In this document: positions 53,532 to 63,300 of the stretch, in pieces
How the letters are laid out: each line of letters starts with the position of its first letter
How positions within the stretch are numbered: position 1 is the first letter of the stretch
Origin: Pseudo-nitzschia pungens
Taxonomy: Eukaryota > Bacillariophyta > Bacillariophyceae > Bacillariales > Bacillariaceae
Reading direction: 5' to 3'
DNA: 64,000 bases
Assembly: GCA_037355855.1 (NCBI GenBank)
Contig: CM074758.1
Coordinates: 7,599,001 to 7,663,000, forward strand
Notes under the pieces: model-generated
The model's input: the letters and a program-made list of their open reading frames with translations, nothing else
Told to the model about the DNA's origin: nothing
Database searches by the model: none
Translations under genes and position numbers: made by a program

Positions 53532-55330
53532 CACGTAAATTGGTTCGCAGTCGGTTTCCCGCACAGGTTCTCCATCAAGTACCGAACGTTTTGGTGCACC
53601 TCCAATCCGGCGTGATCCCCGACGTCGTCGAGCAGCAGCCGCACGTGTTCCTCTCCGCCGTTGTCGCCCCCACCCGATACATATTCGTAGAGACGCACGC
53701 GGACGTTTGCATTCAGGGCCTCGTTCACAAAGGGTTCCATCCTGCTTGTCGCTGTTCTGCTTGCAGCAGCAGCAGCAGCAGCAGCAGGCGATGCGTTTGC
53801 AGCAACGCTCTCGACGACTGTCGTTTTCGGAGCATAGAGCATGACGTGCGGAACCCTGCGATCCGCAATCAGTTCGAGTCGGTATCGCAGTTTCCTAGAA
53901 TCGTAATTCAAAAACCACGATCCGATCCACGCCCTAGCAAATCGTCCGAGACGAATAATGACCGAGTCGATCTCGTTGCTGTTGTTGCTGTTGTCGTCGT
54001 CTTCGACACAATCGCTCTCATTCGGACAAGAACGAGAGGTTGTCGATGATTCTACTAGCGGCGACCTCAATGCGTTCCATAGTCCGCCACCAATGCCACC
54101 CGAATTCAACACCGCAACGACGCGTTCGTCGTCGACAACGAGGTCTTCGAAATAGGCGCCCGTCCAGGTCGCAAAGGGAATCAAACGTTTGGAACCGCGA
54201 CTCCGGACGTCCCCGTCCGCTTCGGAATCGACACCGGTTCCATCGCCATTGTCGTTCGAGTCATTGATCCATGCGGCGGCCGTGAATCCGGGGAACTCCG
54301 GTGCGGCCCACGAGCCGGGCAAGACCTTCCCGAGGAATGTGTTGGCGGTGAGTATCGGTATTCGAGCGACGGAAAAGAACAGGGACGTTCCGCTGTTTTG
54401 CGGTTGCTTGCGAAAGGAATTGGTCTGCATCCATATCCACAGCGAAGGGAAGGACCGGCCGCGGTCTTTCTCGACGTATCCCCGTGACGAAAGGCACGTC
54501 GTTTTGTTGTCGTCGTCGTCGTTACCGGCGACCGCAGCAGCACAGCAATCCGTATCAAAGAATTCTTCCACCTTGCTGTCGCCATTGCCATTGTTATCCG
54601 TTCGATCGGAAATGGTAAGACTTCCTTCGAGCTTGTGATCAAAGCTCAGCACGTCGTGGTAGCATTCCAAAAACGGCGAGAGGAAATATCCCACCGGTCC
54701 CATGGCACCAAGGTTCCGAACGGAAGGAATCGGCCACGGCGACAGCTCTTTGTAGCGCACGGCACCCTCCAGGGCGATGGATGCATCGTCACCAAACCGT
54801 GGGAACAGATCCAGGGAAATTCCGTGCTTGGAAAACCGGTTCGTTCCGATCTCGACGTAGTACTGTTCGTTGCTGCTGCCGCCGTCATTTTCGTTTACGT
54901 TTTCGTTGCCCCAGAGTTTTCGGTATCGGAATTCGGTTTCGAGGTCGAAACGGTAATAGTGTTGTTTCTCGCCATTGATGGTGACAAAGATGAAAGCGTG
55001 CGATTCGTTCTTGCCGCTGTTGCCACCGTCGTAAAACACTCCCGGAACGACCGCCATCGAAAGGTTGTCGATGTCGATGTCAATGTCGATGTTTGTGCCT
55101 CTCGCATCATTGTGGCTCACCCCAGCGTTGCCGCAATCGATTCTGGTTCGCACTAGTTTGTGATACCACCCTTCGAAGAAATGGTGCGTCTTGCCCTCTC
55201 CGTGGTACAATTCTGGGTGGAAGGCCAGCGTCGTCGCCAGCGGCTCGTTGCTCGACGAGATTGCTGCCCACAGAACGGACACGCCTATCCCAAAGAGAGC
55301 CACCCAGACTGTAGAAACACTGCTGGTCAT
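53525..55330 (-). CDS. Tocopherol-cyclase-like protein
   Basis: 601 aa, first ATG. Hydrophobic N-terminus MTSSVSTVWVALFGIGVSVLWAA suggests a signal peptide or membrane anchor. HHFFEGWYHKLV is the family hallmark (FFEGWY) of tocopherol cyclase/VTE1-type lipocalin-like proteins. Further matches are the SPWP motif, GAMGPVGYFLSPFLECYHDVLSFDH and the paired motif FPSLWIWMQTNSF. Several Asp/Asn/Gly-rich insertions (for example about residues 80-100, 260-290 and 355-375) and a poly-Ala run from CAG repeats make it longer than plant VTE1. It could close the chromanol ring of tocopherols. No clear plastid motif is seen, however, so a related enzyme or lipid-binding role is equally possible. It shares an 831-bp divergent promoter region with the prolyl hydroxylase gene. 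Confidence 0.7.
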   Translation of the reverse strand: MTSSVSTVWVALFGIGVSVLWAAISSSNEPLATTLAFHPELYHGEGKTHHFFEGWYHKLVRTRIDCGNAGVSHNDARGTNIDIDIDIDNLSMAVVPGVFYDGGNSGKNESHAFIFVTINGEKQHYYRFDLETEFRYRKLWGNENVNENDGGSSNEQYYVEIGTNRFSKHGISLDLFPRFGDDASIALEGAVRYKELSPWPIPSVRNLGAMGPVGYFLSPFLECYHDVLSFDHKLEGSLTISDRTDNNGNGDSKVEEFFDTDCCAAAVAGNDDDDNKTTCLSSRGYVEKDRGRSFPSLWIWMQTNSFRKQPQNSGTSLFFSVARIPILTANTFLGKVLPGSWAAPEFPGFTAAAWINDSNDNGDGTGVDSEADGDVRSRGSKRLIPFATWTGAYFEDLVVDDERVVAVLNSGGIGGGLWNALRSPLVESSTTSRSCPNESDCVEDDDNSNNSNEIDSVIIRLGRFARAWIGSWFLNYDSRKLRYRLELIADRRVPHVMLYAPKTTVVESVAANASPAAAAAAAASRTATSRMEPFVNEALNANVRVRLYEYVSGGGDNGGEEHVRLLLDDVGDHAGLEVHQNVRYLMENLCGKPTANQFTCL

Positions 55331-56161
55331 CGTATTGTTCCCTCACCGAGCAAGAAACGATGGTGTTGCAATGGTGTACTAATACAAGTACGAATACTCG
55401 TAACCTTACTCCAAATTATTTTCATGGTCAACCCTCCACACTCAAAACGATAGAGCAGAGGCAAGGCAATTCAGGGATGACACTGCTTTGTCACAAAATC
55501 ACGGAAAATAATGAGACTTTCGGATAAAAAAATTGGATTGTTATCGTACCTTACATTTGAACACTCTCACATGACTGAAAATGTTATGTGATTGAATCAA
55601 ACTTCATTTTGGAGAGTCACTGTTCGTATCGATGGTCATTACGGAATTTCCAACGCAAATGAGCATTTTGAGAAAAAATATTACTTCGTACTTTCGGTAA
55701 TTTACCGGTACATTGCTGTACTGACTTCAACGTGACCTGCTCACTGTTACTCGACTTTCATCTCGTTGCGTCCGATTGATTTTGAATCAAACACCAACGC
55801 TCACTTTACGACACAGACTTGTGTGTGACTCCAACGACAAAAAAAGACCCTCACGTTGAATTCCATACGGTAGATAGCTGTTACAGCGTTAGAATACCAA
55901 AAGCTCTTTTCGGTTTCGAATTGTCATTTTGACAACGAGCTTTTGTTGTGACTGTCCAAACCGAACGGTTCTAGGTCGTAACTTACTTTCCGTCTCTCAA
56001 CGAAATTGAATAGAACCCGAATACCGCAGCAAAAATCTTCGAAGGAATCAAAGCGAAGAACGAAGAACCAAGCACCAAGCATCCTCTTCAAGATCCAGTG
56101 GCTATCCACCGCTCACAATCTCCAAATACAATCCGCATTGCGAAAGAATCACGAAACAACA
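55331..56161. other. Divergent promoter region between tocopherol-cyclase-like and prolyl hydroxylase genes
   Basis: No gene. One TACCGGTA palindrome (55703). The reading frame of the prolyl hydroxylase is open from about 56006 but lacks an ATG until 56162. Confidence 0.5.
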
Positions 56162-57796
56162 ATGATAGCCTCCAAGTGTCTGTCGACGCATTTTCTGCTG
56201 GCCCTCGCCACCCTGTGTGCCGCATCGCTGATGCAACTCCACGATGGAGTGCAGCTCGTTCGGGCCGACGAACCAACCTGCACCTGGAGTTTCTGTGGCG
56301 AAACCGAGCAAGATCCCGCGCTGAAAGAATTCACGTACGACGTTGGTGACGGCCCACAAACCGCACTGGCGTACGTCGAACCCGAACTCAATAGTTTTTA
56401 TCGGAACGGTGACGGCGACGATGGCAGCAGTTCCAAGAAGAACTACAGCAGAGTCAAACCGGCCTTTAATGGTCTGGCCGGTAAATTCATCAACATGTCG
56501 AACAAACAACTAGAGTTTTACTGGGAGTCCTACAAGGGCGGAGAAGCACACCTGATGAGGCATTACACTCCATTCTCCTCGGGTGGAACAGGAACATTTC
56601 CCACGCATCGATTCTTCCTCTCCAAACCCGGAAAGAAACACAAACGTCTCAAGGAGTGGGTCATCCAAGACTATCCGCACAACTTGTATGTCTACGATCC
56701 ATACTATGTGGAGGGCGACCCCGAGAAGACCGAAGAAAACCTTCGAAAACATCTCAACGCGGAGGAGCGGGCGCAATACGACAAGTGGAAGAAGACAATC
56801 CTGTACGACGAACAATACAAAAAATTCACTGGTCGATCCTACCTTGCCAATTACGGAGAAAACGGACCCCGAGCCCCTCCTATGCATTACATGTGGCGGG
56901 CTGACTATTTTGGACAAGAACACTGGGTTACTACCAGAGAGACCCATTTTGAAAGTCTGCCGCCAATGGATGAATTGGAACCCATCTCGGTGAAAGCTAG
57001 TGAACGAGTCTTGAAGGAATCCGACCCAAGACCATTCCAGGAATACCGCGCGAAAGACGAAGTGACCCAGGAACCCCTCGAATACATGAACATGACTCTG
57101 ACAGCATTGTCCTGCGCTCCCCGTGTTTTTGAAATCAAGAATTTCTTGTCGAAAAGCGAAGTGGATCACATTCTCAATCTAGCGGCAGGCATTTCCCTCT
57201 ATGAATCCACTACGGGTGACGTTGGAAGCAATGGGGACGGCGGCAAAAAGGTCGAGGAGCGGACCGAGCGAAAGACCAAAGTTAGAACCAGCAAAAACTC
57301 CTGGGTCGCTCGAGAAAAATCCCCTATCTTGGATACCATTTACCGCCGAGCTGCCGATTTGACCCGAATCGACGAGTCTCTGTTGCGCCGTCGCAGCAAA
57401 CAGGAGTATCCCGAACTCAAAACGAGGGAATCCCTCGCGGAAACACTCCAGTTGGTTCATTACGATCCCACCCAAGAATACACAGCCCACCACGATTTTG
57501 GGTATTCCCACATTGACGACGACCAACAAGGCGCCCGCTTTGCAACCGTTTTGTTCTATCTGAACGACGAAGACTTGGTGGGTGGCGAGACGGCGTTTCC
57601 CCGGTGGGTCAACGGCAAGTCGTTCCACGAATTGAAGGTCAAGCCGGAGGTGGGGAAGGCAGTCTTGTTTTACTCCCAGTTGCCCGATGGCAACATGGAT
57701 GACTTTTCGCAGCATGCGGCAAAACCCGTCATTCGCGGAGAGAAATGGCTGATCAATTTGTGGATTTGGGATCCCGAATACGATCGCAACAATTAA
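56162..57796 (+). CDS. Secreted/ER prolyl 4-hydroxylase, 2OG-Fe(II) dioxygenase
   Basis: 544 aa from the first ATG, followed by a signal peptide (MIASKCLSTHFLLALATLCAAS). The N-terminal part, residues about 40-330, is aromatic-rich (KQLEFYWESY, HNLYVYDPYYVEG) and unlike animal P4H alpha subunits; I do not recognise it. The catalytic domain starts near PRVFEIKNFLS. Iron ligands are His443 and Asp445 in TAHHDFGYSH and His518 in SQHAAKPVIRGEKW; Lys528 should bind 2-oxoglutarate. FATVLFYLNDEDLVGGETAFP is typical of P4H. It probably hydroxylates proline in secreted or cell-wall proteins. No KDEL-type signal is seen at the C-terminus (PEYDRNN). Confidence 0.88.
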   Translation: MIASKCLSTHFLLALATLCAASLMQLHDGVQLVRADEPTCTWSFCGETEQDPALKEFTYDVGDGPQTALAYVEPELNSFYRNGDGDDGSSSKKNYSRVKPAFNGLAGKFINMSNKQLEFYWESYKGGEAHLMRHYTPFSSGGTGTFPTHRFFLSKPGKKHKRLKEWVIQDYPHNLYVYDPYYVEGDPEKTEENLRKHLNAEERAQYDKWKKTILYDEQYKKFTGRSYLANYGENGPRAPPMHYMWRADYFGQEHWVTTRETHFESLPPMDELEPISVKASERVLKESDPRPFQEYRAKDEVTQEPLEYMNMTLTALSCAPRVFEIKNFLSKSEVDHILNLAAGISLYESTTGDVGSNGDGGKKVEERTERKTKVRTSKNSWVAREKSPILDTIYRRAADLTRIDESLLRRRSKQEYPELKTRESLAETLQLVHYDPTQEYTAHHDFGYSHIDDDQQGARFATVLFYLNDEDLVGGETAFPRWVNGKSFHELKVKPEVGKAVLFYSQLPDGNMDDFSQHAAKPVIRGEKWLINLWIWDPEYDRNN

Positions 57797-60329
57797 TTTC
57801 AACAAAAAAAAGAGGAAAACGAGTGGCTGCTGTCCCCGCCGATTCGATTCGATTCGATTCGATTTGTACGACAGTGCAAAGGGACGAAACGCGGTGGAAA
57901 GAATCCGGTTGCGACCCTCCGATGAAAACGAAAAACAAAAAAATCAGTAACAATATTAAAATAGTATTAATATGAGTAATGCGGTATTCATACACGCAAT
58001 AGTTGAGTGTTGGGGATTACTTTCACTCTGAACATCGTGTAATACATTTGGGTTGTTCATCATCGCCTATGTCATACTTCCATGGTTTTTTTTAGAATGA
58101 CAAAAAGACATCTCTAGTAGAACACGCTTACGAAAAAGGTACCGGTAGGATCAAAATGCAAAATGCGCTTAAAAGAGACACCTACCGTACCACTCTCTAA
58201 TACCGACTAAAACACGAAAACCAAAATACACCGTAAAAACACAATACACTTCTTACTACACGAGTCGAACGAGTATGAGGAGGAAGGTGCCTAGTAGTAC
58301 TAGCTAGTGCGGTAGTACTACCACTAGCATCGAAGTCGGGGGGTTGCTTCGGGTACTCGTATCATGGTGTTACTACTAGTACTACTACTTCCGGCACACT
58401 TCGATCAGCAAAATGGTGCGACAACAACGGCGACCGAAGAAACAATCGGCTCGGGACGGTTTTTTTTCTTTCTCGCAACACGATTTTCGGAAGGCAAGAC
58501 AGGAAGAAGGATGGATGGACGGATGGATGGATGGATTTGTGGCAGCTACTACCCTTTTTCGGCCGTATTTTCTTGTATGTTTGCTTCGAGAGCTACTAGT
58601 ACTACTAGTACTACCCAGGAGGCATCACACCAGCAGAGGTAGTAGTAGTAGTACTAGTAGGTAGTCAAACCCATGTTTCGGAATGGAACGGAACAAGCAA
58701 GAAGAGCGATGAGATTCTGTCTCTTCTCTTTGATTGGGATCAAGAGGAGAAGAAAAGTTTGAAGAGACTAGTACTACTAGTACTACTACTACTAGTAGTA
58801 CTACTACTAGTAGTACTACTACTAATATGATGAAGACTGATGCATCCTTCTTGCTTGCAGAGGAGGAGCACATACTATCATTTGTGGTACTACTATCTTT
58901 TAGAAGCAGTTCATCATGTATTGTCTCTGTATCCTTTTGATAACATTGCTCAGAATTCCTCAGGCAAATGGGAACTCAAATAATATTCTGGTTGAAAAGT
59001 AAATTTTAATTACACGTGCTGTACCGGTATTAGTAGTAAGGTCTTACTAGTAGTAATCAGTTCTCAATCAAACCAATCCTATTTTGCAGTTTGGTACCGG
59101 TACGGACGAAGTAATTTTGTGAGGGTGTCGAGTTGTTATTCAGTCGTAAAATTGAGGGTTAATAGCAGTTACGGTAACCTTACCTTACCTGGTACCGTAC
59201 GGTAGTCCGTTGCTTGTTGCTGTATGTTATCGGTACGCGCAATTGTACTGGTAATTACCGTAGTCGACTGACAGCATGACACCCCTTTAAGTTTTAAGAA
59301 CCCCTTTTTAAGTTTTTTAAGAACCCCCGGTATGTACTGTAGGTACTAGTACGTGGACGTACGAGTAGAGAGATATATTATGGTAAGGTTAAGGTACTCA
59401 GTACGGCGTACTGTGCAGCTACGTCGAACTCATAATTAAACCTTACCTGATACTGCAAAGTATGAAGGATCTCTGCCTTGATCGAGAGTGATCCGTTAAT
59501 CAACAGTTTCAAGTCACATACTATTTTATGTTGGGGTGTTCCTTATTGTATTGAGTATGGAGTACGAGTAACTACCTCACGGTCCGCATCATAAATAATA
59601 ATAATACGAAGTAACCTTACTACGTAAGAGACGTAATTATTACTGCTACTTCGTAATAATAATGTTTGTACAGTCTTATTCAATACCGTATCACAATTAA
59701 TTATTACAGGGACAAGTAAGTTACCGGTAATTATCTACTTCCAATTACTTCGTATTTTTTAAGATGTGCCAGTAATAGTTGCCTAGGCAACAATGAGGCA
59801 ACATTCACGGGTAATAATCACTAATTGTCATAGTAATTCTCTGATCCGATTGGTCAGAATTATGCGCTCCGGTATTCTTGGGTAAGATTACAGTACCGAA
59901 CGTAGTTCGTTTCGTCAAAAACTCCATGGCCACCATTGAGGCAAGGAAAAGAAGCGCGGGAACGATAGTAAGCCTTACCGTACCGTACATTCTTGTACCA
60001 GACACGAGTAAGGCTTACGGCACTAATCAGCTCTTCATTATTATTTTTTGTTATAACCTTACGATACAATGCTCTGGTAAGATTTTCCGTCTTCGTCAAG
60101 GCACCTTTTTCCGTCCTGAGCAGTTTTGATGTGTTTCGGTTTTTTTTTGAACATCTGTGATCCCCGCCCTCTCTCAAATCTTGCTCTCACATTTTGGATT
60201 TTGGATCGAACCCGACAAGCCAATACGACAGGGCGCTATTGATACTACGTACGTGCTTACCTATCGCTTTCTTCTTTGAATAGTCGAGCCTTCGGCGAGT
60301 GGGTTCCATCATTTTTCACAATTCCCGTA
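57797..60329. other. Repeat-rich intergenic region
   Basis: 2.5 kb without a supported gene. It contains a GATTC microsatellite (57841-57863), several ACT/AGT trinucleotide clusters (58309-58324, 58365-58388, 58590-58612, 58639-58662 and 58766-58823) that can fold on themselves, and TACCGGTA-type palindromes at 58139, 59021, 59094 and 59721. The last few hundred bases should hold the promoter of the dioxygenase fusion gene. Confidence 0.6.
58766..58823. repeat. ACT/AGT trinucleotide array with inverted organisation
   Basis: Runs of actactact alternate with agtagtagt through tactagta links, so the whole array is nearly self-complementary. Similar shorter clusters lie at 58309 and 58639. Confidence 0.8.
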
Positions 60330-63300
60330 ATGAACCCGGATGACAGGTCCCCGAAAGAAGGCGCAAAGGAGAAGAATAACTATGTCGATGAGAAAATGAA
60401 TGACCACGACGACCCGAAACCACGGGCTGGACTCGACCGATCGCGGTTGCGAAAAGTTCTCGACAATCTGACGGAGGTAGAGACGTCGCTGCAATCGGTT
60501 TTGGAAACCCATCGCCACGGAGAATATGGATTCCTCACCCGGGAATGGGGCTTCACTGCTCCGGGCGGGCTGGGTGGACAGCTGAAGGGCAAATACTACC
60601 CGTGGGAACTCAAACTGAAGCGCTGCAAAACCTTCTTTTGGCCCATAGAATGCTACGAGGCCATGGAGGTAGGACCCGATTTCGGACGCCCCTACCCCGA
60701 CATGGTGAAGGACCTTCCTCCCGAAGCAGAACAACTCTACGGCAATACACCCTTGCATATGTACTTGAAAGAAGCTCCCCGCCCGGACGTCGAATTAGTC
60801 GAAGAAGACTACCGCGACTATCGCGATGCGGCACGCATTTTTATATTGCTGGGAACGCTGAGCCACCTGTATGGAAGTAGTGCACCGGATGGTCCCAAGA
60901 CCGCGGAACTGCCAAACTGGATCGAATACCCTCTCATCGAAGTGGCACGGCGGCTTCAGATCGAACCGTCACTATCCGCCCATTTTTTGCAGCAAGAAAA
61001 TTGGATTTGGAAGAGCGATGCAGAAGACGCCGTCCCCAGCGATGCTCTTGGTCTCTCAAGTGTTGAATTCCGAACAAGGCCGTCGATGGACCCGTCCAAG
61101 CGTCAATCCAGCAGAATCTCGTCGAAAAGAATGGAACACCTCATCGTTGCGACATTGCTCCGAGAATGTGAATGCAAGGATCGAATCCATCGCATCACGT
61201 CGTATCCAGAATGTTTTGTAGGGAGTCAATGCGTCGATGTTGTGATAGACAACTCCTTTACGAACAATAGAGAAGACGCCGTTCGATTGTTGCGAAGGAT
61301 CAACCGATCATACAATCTGTTCTCGCACGTCAGCAACGATAATTATGAGCTTATGGATCACGATTGTTTTTACAAATTTCAAGACGAATGGCAGACCAGG
61401 AGATTCATGGCAATAAGTGGTCAATTGGAAGATTCGAACATCGATGGTGAGGGGCTGGAATACGTTCACGATGGCGATGACGGCAACGGCAACGGGAACA
61501 AACTGACCCCTTCGGTGAATAAGAATAACCGCAGCGATAACAATCGAAAGTCGGTGGGTCTGACTAGAAATGAATTCTGGAAAAACGCTATGAATTCCAA
61601 CGCAATAAGTACAAGGTCAGTGGCGCGACTGTCGAGGACTTACAACAATGCTCGGATTGTCCCTCGCAAGCACGCATCCATGAATGAAACAGTTTCCATA
61701 ATCCACATGATGGCTAAGGTTAAAGTGAAAGACCGTCGCCATCGATTACGGATGTATAAACAGTGCTTTGTTGGCAAACAACTGATTGATGTACTTATGG
61801 AACACGAGGCGGCCGATACCCGTAATGATTGCTTGAACCTAGCTCTAGCAATCAATCAACGCATGAAACTCTTCGAACACGTGAAGCATCATCACTTACT
61901 AAAGGATAGGCATTTATTCTATCGATTCACCGATTCATTTCGGACCTTAATCGAAGAGCAGGCGCATGCATCTACAATGGTTGATGCCGGTGGAATAGGA
62001 CCTATTGACTTCAATGGGCGCAGGGTTTCCATCAGCGAAAAAACAAGAGTGAGCTACATAGATAGTTCGGCTTTTGATTCCGCAGCTGAATTTGTCGACG
62101 AAAATCTTCAACTGTCGCAGTCCGATTTTGCGGATCCGTACGATGCCCTTTTGGGCGTAGAAGAAGAAACGGAGTTTGCCCTCGATAATATTACTATGTT
62201 GTATCCCGCTTTTGGGAACAATCACGAACGAATTAACCAGCTCGTTCCTGCTTGCATGGGGTTTGCGCTCTCATCCCTACCATTCGATGTATTGGATATT
62301 CTTTCCGTTATGAGGAATATTTTGGAGGCCAAATTGAGTTCCCCGCATGATGGAGACAATTACGAAATGAACCGATTGTACGACTTGATCTACAAGGTGG
62401 CATTTAGTGTATCCAAATGTAAGGAAGAGTTTCAGCAAATGTCAACGGATCCAAAAAAAAGGACATGTAATTCAAAATATGTTTCCATCAAGCAAAGTCA
62501 GCCACTTTCAAATGGTGTCCTTGTTCGGAGCACCAAGGACGGCAAACCTGAACCACGAAAGGGTACAACCGGTACGCAATTCCCATACTTTCATCTCCTC
62601 GATTGGCTGCTAGGTCGACATCAATTCAAAAACGACGGCCAAGGAACCGATGTTGGCCTTGTTGCGGCAGTGGGATCTATTGATGACACCTTTCCACGCC
62701 CGCAGAGAGAGTACATTCGCTGTCTCACCAAACTTGACGAATTTTCATCACTTCGCGGATTTCTAGAGGTCATCACACCGTCGACAGAGTTACTCACATC
62801 ATACAACCACTTGATCGAATGCTATGCTGGCGAAGGAGGTGTGCTGCAAGCTCACTGTCGTAAGCTTTATTCGTACATCCACAACAATGTACAATCTTCA
62901 ACCAGCGGCACCAATCACCTTGCATCTTCCGAAGAGCAATATCCCGACAGCTCTGAAAGCACCGAAAACAGCAACTCTGGATGCCCCATGTCCATGGGAC
63001 AACCCAAAAGCCCAAAAAGGAGCAGCTCCGGATGCCCTATGTCGATGGATCACACCGAAAGCGGGAAAATTAAAACCTCTGGGAGTCCAATGTCCGTGTC
63101 CTCGGAAAAGCAAAGCCGCGAGAGTGCTCACTCTAGAAAGCTGAAACTGTCTTCGAATGATTCATCGAATGCTATCGACAATCATCACTTTGCCCTCACG
63201 ATGTTCAAACACATGCGAATGGCAGCTGAAGATCGATGGAAACTTCGTCTACCTCCGCTCATGAACGAAGTAACGAAGATAATTTACTCAACAAGTGAAT

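Noticed and set aside
56006..56161. N-terminal extension of the prolyl hydroxylase starting at 56006
   Set aside because: It begins with TTG and would bury the signal peptide that starts at the ATG at 56162.
58364..58664. Small ORFs in the ACT/AGT-rich spacer
   Set aside because: Composed of microsatellite translation (Leu/Val/Ser/Thr runs) with no conserved features.
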